This document shows positions 6,105 to 13,553 of a stretch of 13,628 bases of DNA, piece by piece (positions within the stretch are counted from its first letter, which is position 1; each line of letters starts with the position of its first letter). The stretch covers positions 1 through 13,628 of the forward strand of contig CAKUHV010000040.1 in the NCBI GenBank assembly GCA_934659445.1, read 5' to 3'. The notes under the pieces are model-generated. The model did no database searches. It had not been told where the DNA came from and saw nothing but the letters and a program-made list of their open reading frames with translations. The stretch comes from an uncultured Oscillospiraceae bacterium. Its GTDB lineage: Bacteria; Bacillota; Clostridia; Oscillospirales; Oscillospiraceae. The position numbers were made by a program, and so were the translations under genes.

Positions 6105-6863
6105 TCACTCAAGAGCGTGCTTTACCGTGCCGTCAGGCAGGGCGAACTCCGTGGTGCTGGGACAGGGGGACTGGATGGCAGAGTAGGCCGTCATGCGGTA
6201 GACCAGCTCCCCCGCCTTCTCCGTCTCCGCGGAGATCAGCAGGCCGGACTGGATGTTCACCCACCAGCGGCGGACATAGTCCTCCTCCGGCTGCTCCGAC
6301 TGCACATAGATACAGGCCACGCCCCCCCGCTCCTCATATCCGGCGTCGGTGATGGACTCCGGCGGCAGATCCAGAACGGTCTCGTAGGTGGGGATCTGCT
6401 GGGCCAGATCGGCAGCCAGCTGGTCGGCTGGCACAGACACATAGCTGCGGCTGCCCTCGTACCAGAACCAGCTCTCCTCCGGGCCCACCATGTCCCAGCG
6501 GATAGAGCCGTTCCCCGCCACCCGGCGGACCTTGGTCCAGCCGCCGTCCGTCCAAACCCGGATCTGGGCGGAGGAGGAGCCTCCGGTCCAGAAGCGCTCC
6601 ACCGTCAGCTCCCGGTAGCAGCTGTCCGTGCGGGACAGGGTGGCGATCACGCTCTGGACCGTCTGAGGGGTGATCTCCAGCGTCTCATAGGTCCGGCTAT
6701 CCGAGGTGCTGCCCGATGCACCGGACTGGTCGCTCTCCGTCTTGGGCAGGGTGACCTGGGGGGTGTTCAGCACGAACAGTCCCCGGCCGAAGCTGGTAAA
6801 CATGGCGCCCACGATGAGGGCGATGACCAGCAGGGTCAGCAGCAGCCGATTTTTCTGTTCCAC
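6105..6863 (-). CDS. Membrane-anchored hypothetical protein, possible LolA-like extracellular domain
   Basis: A 252-residue protein with one amino-terminal membrane anchor (about 6-24, LLLTLLVIALIVGAMF) and a Ser/Gly/Thr-rich spacer (about 40-58). The outside domain is rich in beta strands and tryptophans: YETLEITPQTVQSVIATL (59-76), RVWTDGGWTKVRRVAG (102-117), ESWFWYEGS (130-138), RRWWVNIQSGLLISAE (198-213). The repeated WxWYEG and WVNxxSGLLIxAE pattern resembles LolA/RseB-like lipoprotein folds, but that is a shape-based guess. The start is GTG at 6863, with GGACGGTGAGG just upstream; a cleavable signal is possible but no clear AXA or lipobox is seen. It lies 27 bases after mnaA on the same strand and so is the last gene of the trpS-tagO-mnaA operon, which suggests an envelope role. 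Confidence 0.82.
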   Translation of the reverse strand: MEQKNRLLLTLLVIALIVGAMFTSFGRGLFVLNTPQVTLPKTESDQSGASGSTSDSRTYETLEITPQTVQSVIATLSRTDSCYRELTVERFWTGGSSSAQIRVWTDGGWTKVRRVAGNGSIRWDMVGPEESWFWYEGSRSYVSVPADQLAADLAQQIPTYETVLDLPPESITDAGYEERGGVACIYVQSEQPEEDYVRRWWVNIQSGLLISAETEKAGELVYRMTAYSAIQSPCPSTTEFALPDGTVKHALE

Positions 6864-6890
6864 GTCCTCACCGTCCTTCTGTCAGTGCCC

Positions 6891-8039
6891 TTACAGCCCG
6901 AAGGGCTCGGGGGGCTCCTTCCGCAGACCGAAGCGGTATTCGATGGCGTCGGCGATGCGCCGGCAGGCCTGTCCGTCGCCGTATGGGTTCACGGCGTGGG
7001 CCATAGCGGCATAGGCCGCCGGGTCGTCCAGCAGCTGCTCCGCCATGCGGACAATGGTCTGCCGGTCCACACCGGCCAGCTTCACCGTGCCCGCCTGCAC
7101 GGCCTCGGGGCGCTCCGTCTCTCTCCGCAGGACAAGCACCGGCTTGCCAAGGGCGGGGGCCTCCTCCTGAAGGCCGCCGGAGTCGGTCATCACCAGATAG
7201 CACCGGGCCATCAGGTTATGCATCTCCTCCACATTCAGGGGGGAGATCAGCTTTACGTTGTTCATGCCGTCCAGATGGCGGTGGGCGCACTCCTGCACCA
7301 CCGGGGACAGGTGGACGGGGTAGACCAGGGTGATCTCCGGGTGGCTGCGGGCAATGTCGGCCAGAGCGGACATGATGTCCTCCATGGGCTGGCCGTAGTT
7401 CTCCCGCCGGTGGCAGGTGACCAGCACCACCTTCCGGCTCCGGTAGTCCAGCCCGTTCAGCACGGGGTCGGAAAACCGGAAGCCGGACTTCACCGTGGTC
7501 TGAAGGGCATCGATCACCGTGTTGCCGGTAAGGAACACCCCGTCGGTGATATTCTCCCGGGCCAGATTGTCCCGGTTGGCCGCGGTGGGGCAGAAATGCA
7601 GGTCGGCAATGGCCCCCACCATACGGCGGTTCATCTCCTCCGGGAAAGGGGACCACTTGTCATAGGTGCGCAGTCCGGCCTCTACATGGCCCACGGGGAT
7701 CTGGTGGTAGAAGGCCGCCAGCGCCCCGGAGAAGGTGGTGGAGGTATCCCCGTGGACCAGCACCAGGTCGGGCCGGGACTGCTCCAGCACGCCGTCCATC
7801 CCCGTCAGACACCGGGAGGTAATGGCGGACAGGGTCTGCCGGGGCTGCATGATGTTCAGGTCGTAGTCGGGCTTCAGCCGGAAGATCTCCAGCACGCTGT
7901 CCAGCATCTGCCGGTGCTGGGCGGTGACGCAGCAGATGGCCTGAATCCCCGGACGGCGGGACAGCTCGATGGCCAGGGGGGCCATTTTAATGGCCTCCGG
8001 CCGGGTGCCGAATATAGTCATGACTTTCACAGGCTTCAT
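6891..8039 (-). CDS. mnaA: UDP-N-acetylglucosamine 2-epimerase (non-hydrolysing)
   Basis: A 382-residue cytoplasmic enzyme that interconverts UDP-GlcNAc and UDP-ManNAc, the ManNAc donor for teichoic acid linkage units and other surface polymers. Motifs of the family are all present: GTRPEAIKMAP (11-21), HGDT (96-99), HVEAGLRT (118-125), PFPEEMNRRM (131-140), CHRRENYGQP (209-218), TDSGGLQEE (285-293) and NPYGDG near the end. I place the start at the ATG of MKPVKVMTIFGTRPE (8037-8039); a longer frame upstream lies inside the coding region of the previous gene and lacks family similarity. The start overlaps the stop of the tagO-like gene as ATGA, with AGGAGG about 13 bases before, so they are translationally coupled. 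The name wecB is used for the same enzyme in Gram-negatives. Confidence 0.96.
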   Translation of the reverse strand: MKPVKVMTIFGTRPEAIKMAPLAIELSRRPGIQAICCVTAQHRQMLDSVLEIFRLKPDYDLNIMQPRQTLSAITSRCLTGMDGVLEQSRPDLVLVHGDTSTTFSGALAAFYHQIPVGHVEAGLRTYDKWSPFPEEMNRRMVGAIADLHFCPTAANRDNLARENITDGVFLTGNTVIDALQTTVKSGFRFSDPVLNGLDYRSRKVVLVTCHRRENYGQPMEDIMSALADIARSHPEITLVYPVHLSPVVQECAHRHLDGMNNVKLISPLNVEEMHNLMARCYLVMTDSGGLQEEAPALGKPVLVLRRETERPEAVQAGTVKLAGVDRQTIVRMAEQLLDDPAAYAAMAHAVNPYGDGQACRRIADAIEYRFGLRKEPPEPFGL

Positions 8040-9151
8040 TTTTCCGAGCGATCCTCCTCGCCGAAGAAGTTGTCGTTGCCGCCAATGGGGCTGTTCTTCC
8101 CCTGGGTGGCCTGGGCGTGGTCCAGAAACACCTTGCCCGCCAGAGCGCCGCACAGGCACAGGGCCAGCAGGAACAGCATGGCCTTTACCACGCCGGTGGT
8201 GGCCAGCACCACGGCGGACAGGCCCAGAATGGCGGAGATGACGTACAGCACGGCCACCGCCTGCTTCTGGGAAAAGCCCATGTCGATCAGCCGGTGGTGC
8301 AGGTGACCCCGGTCAGGGGTCATGGGGGACTGCCCGTGGGATACCCGGCGGAGAATGGCAAAGCAGGTGTCGAAAATGGGCAGAGCCAGCACCAGAAAGG
8401 GCACGGCGAAGGACATGATGGCGTACAGCTTGAACAGGCCCTGAATGGACACCACCGCCAGCACAAAGCCCAGGAAGGTGGAGCCCGTGTCCCCCATGAA
8501 GATCTTGGCGGGGTTCAGGTTATAGGGCAGAAAGCCCAGACAGCCGCCGGCCAGAGCGGCGGTGAGAATGGCGATAGAGGGCTCCGCCACAGTCAGGGCA
8601 ATGACCAGCAGGGTCATGGAGCTGATGGTGGACACGCCGCAGGCCAGACCGTCCAGCCCGTCGATCAGATTGACGGCGTTGGTGATGCCCACGATCCACA
8701 GCACGGAGATGGGGATGGACAGCCAGCCCAGCTCCCAGAAGGGATTGGAGCTGAAAATGTTGGGGTTGGACAGCAGGAAGATCCGGTTGCCCATGAGCAC
8801 GGCGATCAGCGCCGCGCAGATCTGCACCACTAGCTTCAGCTTGGCCCCCAGTGCGTAAATGTCGTCGAAAATACCCAGAACGACGATGACCACCGCCCCC
8901 AGCAGCATTCCCCGCAGGGGGAGGGTCAGGGGCAGGAACACCAGCACGCTGAGCAGAAAGCCGAAAAAGATGGCCAGTCCGCCCATGCGGGGGATGGGGT
9001 GGTCGTGCATCCGCCGCCCATCCTTGGGTACGTCCACCGCGCCGATGCGGAAGGCCAGGGCGCGCACCACCGGCGTGGTGATCAGGGCCACCACCGCCGC
9101 CGTGAGCATGGCGGCGGTGACGGTGCCCACAGTAGAGAGATCAAATACCAT
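8036..9151 (-). CDS. tagO: Undecaprenyl-phosphate GlcNAc-1-phosphate transferase (TagO/WecA, MraY family)
   Basis: A 371-residue polytopic membrane enzyme that transfers GlcNAc-1-phosphate from UDP-GlcNAc to undecaprenyl phosphate, the first step of teichoic acid or similar wall polymers. Motifs of the WecA/TagO branch are visible: DVPKDGRRMHDHPIPRMGG (40-58), the metal-binding FDD (95-97), NAVNLIDGLDGLA (158-170), FMGDTGSTFLGF (218-229) and HLHHRL (283-288). The histidine-containing HLHHRL loop points to a UDP-GlcNAc type transferase rather than MraY. About ten hydrophobic segments are spread along the chain. The tail is charged and not conserved. GGGAG lies 7 bases before the ATG. It lies 51 bases after the trpS stop with no terminator seen and overlaps the mnaA start by 4 bases. 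The true product could be another GlcNAc-lipid. Confidence 0.95.
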   Translation of the reverse strand: MVFDLSTVGTVTAAMLTAAVVALITTPVVRALAFRIGAVDVPKDGRRMHDHPIPRMGGLAIFFGFLLSVLVFLPLTLPLRGMLLGAVVIVVLGIFDDIYALGAKLKLVVQICAALIAVLMGNRIFLLSNPNIFSSNPFWELGWLSIPISVLWIVGITNAVNLIDGLDGLACGVSTISSMTLLVIALTVAEPSIAILTAALAGGCLGFLPYNLNPAKIFMGDTGSTFLGFVLAVVSIQGLFKLYAIMSFAVPFLVLALPIFDTCFAILRRVSHGQSPMTPDRGHLHHRLIDMGFSQKQAVAVLYVISAILGLSAVVLATTGVVKAMLFLLALCLCGALAGKVFLDHAQATQGKNSPIGGNDNFFGEEDRSEK

Positions 9152-9202
9152 AATTTAACTCCCGATCTGTCTTTGGAATGATTTATCTGTGCGGAACGGG
9201 TG

Positions 9203-10207
9203 TCAGCGGGCCACAAAGCCCACCTTTTTATACACCTTGCGCAGGGTCTTGTTGGCCACATAGCCCGCCTTCTCGGCCCCGGCCTTGTACACGCTCTCCA
9301 GATAGGCCTTGTCCGCCAGAATGCGCTCGGCCTCCTCCCGGATGGGACGCAGGGTCTCCGCCACCGCCTCGCCCACGGCGGGCTTGAAGGCGCCGTAGCC
9401 CTGACCGTCGAACTCCTGCTCGATCTCCCCATAGCTCTTGCCCGTGACCGCGGAGTAGATGGACATCAGGTTGGACACGCCGGGCTTGCTCTCCGGGTCG
9501 TAGCGGACACAGCGCTGGGTATCGCTGTCGGTGACGGCGCGCTTGAATTTGCGCATGATGTCCTCCGGCTTCTCCATCAGGTAGACGGAGCCGTTGGGGT
9601 CCTTGTCGGACTTGGACATCTTGCTGGTGGGGTCGCTCAGGCTCATCACCCGGGCGCCCACCTTGGGGATGTAGGGCTCGGGGATCTTGAACACGTCGCC
9701 GTAGATGTGGTTGAAGCGCTCGGCGATGTCCCGGGTCAGCTCCACATGCTGCTTCTGGTCGCTGCCCACGGGGATAAAGTCGGGCTGATACAGCAGGATG
9801 TCGGCGGCCATCAGGGCGGGATAGGTGAACAGGCCGCCGTTGATGTTGTCGGCATTCTTGGCGGACTTGTCCTTGAACTGGGTCATGCGGGACAGCTCGC
9901 CGAACATGGTGTAGCAGTTCAGCACCCAGCCCAGCTCAGCGTGGGCGGGGACGTGGGACTGGATGAACAGGGTGTTCTTCTCCGGATCCAGACCGCAGGC
10001 GATATACTGGGCCAGCTGCTCCAGAGTGCGGCGGCGCAGCTTGGCGGGGTCCTGCCGCACGGTGATGGAGTGCATATCGGCCATAAAGTAGTAGTTGTCA
10101 AATTCGTCGGTGCGCTCCACCCAGTTCTTGATGGCCCCCAGATAGGAGCCCAGGGTCAGGTCGCCGCTGGGCTGGATACCGGAGAGCATTACCTTTTTCT
10201 CGTCCAT
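9203..10207 (-). CDS. trpS: Tryptophanyl-tRNA synthetase
   Basis: A 334-residue class I aminoacyl-tRNA synthetase that charges tRNA-Trp with tryptophan. The opening LSGIQPSGDLTLGSYLGAI (8-26) is the HIGH-like signature in its Firmicutes form. MADMHSITV (42-50), ELSRMTQFKDKS (104-115), YPALMAADILLYQPDFIPVG (129-148), DQKQHVELTRD (150-160) and the KMSKS loop (196-200) all follow in the usual order, and the length is normal. The ATG has AAAGGAAG about 9 bases upstream. It is first in the operon with tagO, mnaA and the membrane-anchored protein, an unusual combination. The leader is only about 65 bases and has no T-box signature, so tryptophan sensing by T-box is not apparent. A hairpin at 10236-10254 lies in the leader. 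Confidence 0.97.
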   Translation of the reverse strand: MDEKKVMLSGIQPSGDLTLGSYLGAIKNWVERTDEFDNYYFMADMHSITVRQDPAKLRRRTLEQLAQYIACGLDPEKNTLFIQSHVPAHAELGWVLNCYTMFGELSRMTQFKDKSAKNADNINGGLFTYPALMAADILLYQPDFIPVGSDQKQHVELTRDIAERFNHIYGDVFKIPEPYIPKVGARVMSLSDPTSKMSKSDKDPNGSVYLMEKPEDIMRKFKRAVTDSDTQRCVRYDPESKPGVSNLMSIYSAVTGKSYGEIEQEFDGQGYGAFKPAVGEAVAETLRPIREEAERILADKAYLESVYKAGAEKAGYVANKTLRKVYKKVGFVAR

Positions 10208-10235
10208 ATATGTGAGCTTCCTTTCTATTTGTGAC

Positions 10236-10254
10236 TTCTCCCCTGGGGGGAGAA
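10236..10254 (-). promoter_or_regulatory. Hairpin in the trpS leader
   Basis: TTCTCCCC (10236-10243) and GGGGAGAA (10247-10254) make a perfect 8-bp stem with a 3-base loop. It lies in the expected trpS leader, 29 bases before the ATG and just upstream of the AAAGGAAG ribosome site. No U-run follows on the minus strand, so it is not an evident attenuator. It could stabilise the 5' end. Confidence 0.45.
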
Positions 10255-10276
10255 AACTGAACTGTCGCAGTGTATT

Positions 10277-10305
10277 ATTTTACCACGCATTTCCCATTTA
10301 GGCAA
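10277..10305 (-). promoter_or_regulatory. trpS: SigA-type promoter for trpS-tagO-mnaA operon
   Basis: On the minus strand TTGCCT (10300-10305) and TAAAAT (10277-10282) are separated by 17 bases, with TGG immediately before the -10, an extended -10. Transcription would start near 10270, giving a leader of about 63 bases. The region around it is AT-rich, unlike the GC-rich DNA further upstream. Confidence 0.75.
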
Positions 10306-10454
10306 ATCCAATTTCATCGTTCCTGTTTCTTCTTTTTCCGATCGGAGCTCCGGGCCCGATCCGCATATTCCCGGCGGCCCCGGCGCCGGGTCCCCGACGC
10401 CCCGCGGGACGCGGGACTGAAAAAGAATTGAGGGGGCGTAAGCGGCCCCCGCTC
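10306..10454. other. Non-coding GC-rich spacer with inverted and tandem repeats between divergent promoters
   Basis: No gene is supported between the two promoters. The stretch is strongly GC-rich and full of symmetry. GATCGG/CCGATC (10340-10345 and 10356-10361) and CCCGGCG/CGCCGGG (10370-10376 and 10384-10390) are inverted repeats. GCGGGAC is repeated in tandem (10404-10417). GGGGGC/GCCCCC (10432-10437 and 10445-10450) is a 6-bp stem that ends 4 bases before the -35 of the Gtr promoter. These may be operator sites or a structural barrier; none has a known name. Confidence 0.5.
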
Positions 10455-10483
10455 TTGCAATTGTGCCGTCTTTCCCTTATAAT
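10455..10483 (+). promoter_or_regulatory. SigA-type promoter for the Gtr cassette
   Basis: TTGCAA (10455-10460) and a perfect TATAAT (10478-10483) are separated by exactly 17 bases, close to consensus. Transcription would start near 10490, about 37 bases before the ATG of the glucosyltransferase gene. In-frame ATGs at or before the promoter are therefore excluded as starts. Confidence 0.8.
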
Positions 10484-10526
10484 GTATCCGATCATCCGAT
10501 TCTATCATGGACGGGAGGGCCTTTTC

Positions 10527-12125
10527 ATGTCTCTGGACGACTCCGTCCGCGCTCTGCTTTCCCGGGTCACCCCCCAGCAGCGCTGTGCCTTTTTCTCCTG
10601 CGCCTTGGCGGGCTACCTGACCCACCTATATGCGTTCACCAATCTGATCCCCAACTCCGACGGGCTCAGCCGCATGTGTGACCCCCAGCAGATGACCGTG
10701 TCCGGCCGCTGGTTCCTGCACTGCGCCTCCTCCTTCACCGCCTTTACCCAGATGCCGGCGGTCATCGGTTTTTTCTCCGTGCTGTTCCTCGCTCTTGCTG
10801 CCGCTCTGGCGGTGGACCTGCTGGGGCTGAACAGCCGGACGCTGTCCGCCCTGGCCGGTGCAGTCATGGCCGTGTTCCCGGCCATGGGGTACACCTATCT
10901 CTACCTGTTCACCGCCGCGGCCTACGCCTTCGCCATTCTTCTGGCGGTCTGGGCGGTGTGGCTGGCGGCCAAGGGCGGCTGGCCGGCGTGGTGTGCCGGC
11001 GTGGTGCTGCTGGCCCTTTCCATGGGCACCTATCAGGCCTACGTCGCCGTGGCCGTCTCCCTATCCCTGCTGGCGGTGCTGCGGGCCGCGCTGACCCCCT
11101 CCGAGTCCCTGAAAAGCACCGCCCGTCTGGGGCTGCGCCTTGTGGCCTTTCTGGCTGCGGGTGCTGTGCTGTACTACGTTATTCTGCAAATTTTCCTGAA
11201 GGTCAAGCAGCTGGAGCTGCTGGACTATCTGGGCATGAGTCAGACCGGCCCCGCCGCTCTGCTGGGGCAGCTGCCCCGCCTGGTGCTCACCGCCTACAAG
11301 CAGGTGGTCTCCTTCTTCCTCGTTCCCGGGGGCAGCAGCCCCTTCACCACCAATGTGTTCGCCGCCCTCACCTTTCTGCTGGCTCTGTGCGCCTGCGGCT
11401 GCCTGCTCTCCCTCTGGATGACTAAGGAGCAGCGGCAGGGCTGGCGCGTGGCCGGGGCCCTGGCTATGCTGGCTCTCCTCCCTCTGGGGGCGGGCTTTGC
11501 CCAGATCATCGCCCCCTTCTCCGACGCCACCCCCATCATGAAGTACGCCTATGTGACCCTGTATCTGGTGGCCATTCTGGTCATCGACCTGGGGCTGCCC
11601 CATATGAAGGCGGCCACACGGCCCCTGTGCGGCGGACTGACCTGCGCGGCTATGATCGCCGTGTGCCTGTACAGCGCCAACATTGACAACCTGCTGTACA
11701 CCGCCTCGGCTCAGGCCCACCGCTCTCTGCTCAGCTACGCCACCGCCATGCTCACCCGCATCCAGAGCTGTCCCGGCTACGATGGAACGCAGGAGATCGT
11801 CATCGTTGGCTCCTTCCCCGCCGACCGGTTCCACTCTGACATTGACAGCTACGCCCTCATCGACCACTACAGCGTGCCCATCCACACGGAGGCCCCGCTG
11901 AACAAGCATATCTATTACTACTTCAACGACTGGCTGAACGTCCCCATGGCCGAGCCCGACGAGGACACCATGAAGGCCGTAGCCGCCAGTGATACCTTCC
12001 GCTCCATGCCCCTCTACCCCGCCGACGGCAGCGTCGCCCTTCTGGACGGCCGGGTGGTGGTGAAGGTGCAGGAGGAGTATACCCCAAAATCCGATTACGA
12101 GATCGCTTACGAGAACAGGAGATGA
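10527..12125 (+). CDS. GtrII-type glucosyltransferase domain membrane protein
   Basis: A 532-residue polytopic protein with the signature of the Glucos_trans_II (GtrII) family: NLIPNSDGLSRM (39-50) with the acidic D45, then VSGRWFLH (58-65). In this family the enzyme takes a sugar from a bactoprenol carrier on the outer face of the membrane and adds it to a surface polysaccharide. About ten hydrophobic segments lie between residues 76 and 383. A soluble tail (about 395-532) follows, with EIVIVGSFPADRFHS (423-437), and should face the outside. The start at 10527 has GGGAGGG 7 bases upstream; longer frames would begin in or before the promoter. The stop overlaps the next gene by ATGA. The sugar and acceptor cannot be read from the sequence; a glucosyl group on a teichoic acid-like wall polymer is an inference. 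Confidence 0.88.
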   Translation: MSLDDSVRALLSRVTPQQRCAFFSCALAGYLTHLYAFTNLIPNSDGLSRMCDPQQMTVSGRWFLHCASSFTAFTQMPAVIGFFSVLFLALAAALAVDLLGLNSRTLSALAGAVMAVFPAMGYTYLYLFTAAAYAFAILLAVWAVWLAAKGGWPAWCAGVVLLALSMGTYQAYVAVAVSLSLLAVLRAALTPSESLKSTARLGLRLVAFLAAGAVLYYVILQIFLKVKQLELLDYLGMSQTGPAALLGQLPRLVLTAYKQVVSFFLVPGGSSPFTTNVFAALTFLLALCACGCLLSLWMTKEQRQGWRVAGALAMLALLPLGAGFAQIIAPFSDATPIMKYAYVTLYLVAILVIDLGLPHMKAATRPLCGGLTCAAMIAVCLYSANIDNLLYTASAQAHRSLLSYATAMLTRIQSCPGYDGTQEIVIVGSFPADRFHSDIDSYALIDHYSVPIHTEAPLNKHIYYYFNDWLNVPMAEPDEDTMKAVAASDTFRSMPLYPADGSVALLDGRVVVKVQEEYTPKSDYEIAYENRR

Positions 12126-13075
12126 CAGCCGTGGAAAAGACCGGAATGCTGTCCGTGGTCATTCCCGCCTATAACGAGGAGCCCAACATCCGCGCCGCCG
12201 TGAAGGCCATCGGCGGGGCGCTGGCAAAGGAAAACATCCCCTACGAGCTGGTGTTCGTGGACGACGGCTCCCGGGACAACACCTGGGCCTGCGTGCAGGA
12301 GCAGGCCAATGCAGACCCCCATGTGCGGGGGGTCAGCTTCTCCCGGAACTTCGGCAAAGAGGCCGCCATTTTCGCCGGCCTGGCTCAGGCGGAGGGGGCC
12401 TGCGCCGCAGTCATCGACTGCGACCTTCAGCATCCGCCGGAGAAGCTGGCGGAGATGTACCGTCTGTGGCAGGAGGGCTATCAGGTGGTGGAGGGCGTCA
12501 AGGTCAGCCGGGGCAAGGAGAACCCCCTGCACACTCTGGCGGCCAGGACCTTCTACTCCGCCATCAGCAGCGCCACGGGCATCGATATGTCCCGGGCCTC
12601 CGACTTCAAGCTGCTGGACCGCCGGGCGGTGGACACCCTGCTGGCCCTGCGGGAGAAAAACGCCTTTTTCCGGGCCCTGTCCTCCTGGATCGGCTTCAGG
12701 ACCGCCCGGGTGGAATTTGAGGTGCAGCCCCGGCTGGAGGGCACCTCCAAGTGGTCGCTGAAGAGCCTGATCCGCTACGCAGTGACCAATCTGGCGGCCT
12801 TCTCCTCCGCCCCCCTTCAGATCGTCACCTTTCTGGGGGTGATCGTGTTCCTGTGCTCCGTCATTCTGGGCATCCACTCCCTGTGGCAGAAGCTCACCGG
12901 CCAGGCGCTGGAGGGCTTTACCACCGTGATCCTGCTGATCCTGTTCATCGGCAGCATCCTGATGATCTGCCTGGGCATTCTGGGCTATTATCTGGCCAAG
13001 ATCTACGAGGAGATCAAGGATCGCCCCCGCTACATCGTGGCCGAGCGCTGCGGGGAGGACGAGCATGATCGCTAA
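12122..13075 (+). CDS. gtrB: GtrB-type bactoprenol glycosyltransferase (GT2 family)
   Basis: A 317-residue membrane glycosyltransferase of the DPM1/GtrB type that transfers a sugar from a nucleotide sugar (classically UDP-glucose) to undecaprenyl phosphate on the cytoplasmic face. The GT2 domain spans about 9-220: SVVIPAYNEE (11-20), FVDDGSRDNT (45-54), SRNFGKEAA (74-82), and IDCDLQHPPE (98-107) with the metal-binding D99 and D101. Two hydrophobic segments, about 235-252 and 267-291, anchor it. This layout is typical for GtrB. The ATG at 12122 is in an ATGA overlap with the previous stop. An AACAGGAG site there is better spaced for an in-frame GTG at 12131 (MEKTGML), so the true start may be 9 bases later. 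It overlaps the GtrA gene by 11 bases. Confidence 0.93.
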   Translation: MTAVEKTGMLSVVIPAYNEEPNIRAAVKAIGGALAKENIPYELVFVDDGSRDNTWACVQEQANADPHVRGVSFSRNFGKEAAIFAGLAQAEGACAAVIDCDLQHPPEKLAEMYRLWQEGYQVVEGVKVSRGKENPLHTLAARTFYSAISSATGIDMSRASDFKLLDRRAVDTLLALREKNAFFRALSSWIGFRTARVEFEVQPRLEGTSKWSLKSLIRYAVTNLAAFSSAPLQIVTFLGVIVFLCSVILGIHSLWQKLTGQALEGFTTVILLILFIGSILMICLGILGYYLAKIYEEIKDRPRYIVAERCGEDEHDR

Positions 13076-13505
13076 GCTGAAGCAGTTCTTCGACCCCTCC
13101 TTCTTCCGCTTTCTCATCGTGGGATGCGTCAATACTCTGGTGGGCTACGGCGTCATGTTCGGCCTTTACAATCTGGCCGGGCTGCACAGTCTGGGCGACC
13201 TGGGCTACTGGATCTCCTCCGCCGCCAACTATGTGGTGGGCAGCATCGTCAGCTACTTTCTGAACAAGCACTTCACCTTCCGCAGCACGGAAAAGGGCGC
13301 CCGGGTGGTGGGGCGGTTCATCCTGAACATCACCGTGTGCTACCTGCTGGCCTACGGGCTGGCCAAGCCCTTCGTTACCTGGCTGCTGTCCGGCTCCGGC
13401 CTGAGTCAGCAGGTACAGGGCAACCTGACCATGCTGGGGGGCTCCGGCCTGTTCGTGGTGCTGAACTATCTGGGTCAGCGCTTCTTCGCCTTCCGGCAGA
13501 AGTAA
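13065..13505 (+). CDS. gtrA: GtrA family membrane protein, probable bactoprenol-linked sugar flippase
   Basis: A 146-residue protein with about four membrane helices, normal for the GtrA family. FLIVGCVNTLVGYGVMF (16-32), ISSAANYVVGSIVSYFLNKHFTF (50-72) with the conserved NKHFTF, and the closing FVVLNYLGQRFFAFR (130-144) are characteristic. In O-antigen systems GtrA is thought to move the lipid-linked sugar made by GtrB across the membrane; related GtcA in Listeria is needed for teichoic acid glycosylation. The ATG has GGGGAGG 6 bases upstream and lies inside the end of gtrB, an 11-base overlap. With the two genes before it, this gives a complete three-part Gtr set. It is the last gene of the operon, followed after 13 bases by a strong hairpin. 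Confidence 0.94.
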   Translation: MIAKLKQFFDPSFFRFLIVGCVNTLVGYGVMFGLYNLAGLHSLGDLGYWISSAANYVVGSIVSYFLNKHFTFRSTEKGARVVGRFILNITVCYLLAYGLAKPFVTWLLSGSGLSQQVQGNLTMLGGSGLFVVLNYLGQRFFAFRQK

Positions 13506-13518
13506 AAGAGAGAGCATA

Positions 13519-13553
13519 AACGGCCTTTCGCTCCAAAGGAGCGGAAGGCCGTT
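13519..13553 (+). terminator. Probable terminator hairpin after the Gtr cassette
   Basis: AACGGCCTT (13519-13527) pairs with AAGGCCGTT (13545-13553), and CGCTCC (13529-13534) with GGAGCG (13538-13543). One G-U pair lies between and the loop is AAA: 16 pairs in all, 13 bases after the gtrA stop. The usual T-run after the stem is missing; only TT (13552-13553) belongs to the stem end. The position and strength suit a terminator. Confidence 0.65.

Noticed and set aside
8040..8159. Upstream extension of mnaA by 40 codons
   Set aside because: The extension lies within the tagO coding region in another frame and lacks similarity to the family, while the ATG at 8039 gives the canonical opening and an ATGA overlap.
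6117..8306. A 729-codon plus-strand open frame across three minus-strand genes
   Set aside because: It crosses the opposite strands of the membrane-anchored protein, mnaA and tagO, has no recognisable domain and has the typical antisense composition of high-GC DNA.
9200..10234. A 344-codon plus-strand open frame opposite trpS
   Set aside because: It is antisense to a complete tryptophanyl-tRNA synthetase with HIGH-like and KMSKS motifs; the composition is an artefact of codon use.
10208..10300. T-box leader for trpS
   Set aside because: The leader is only about 63 bases from the predicted start and contains no AGGGTGG-type T-box sequence or antiterminator fold.
12107..13132. A 341-codon minus-strand open frame opposite gtrB
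   Set aside because: The plus-strand GT2 motifs are unambiguous; this frame has no family signature and no ribosome site.
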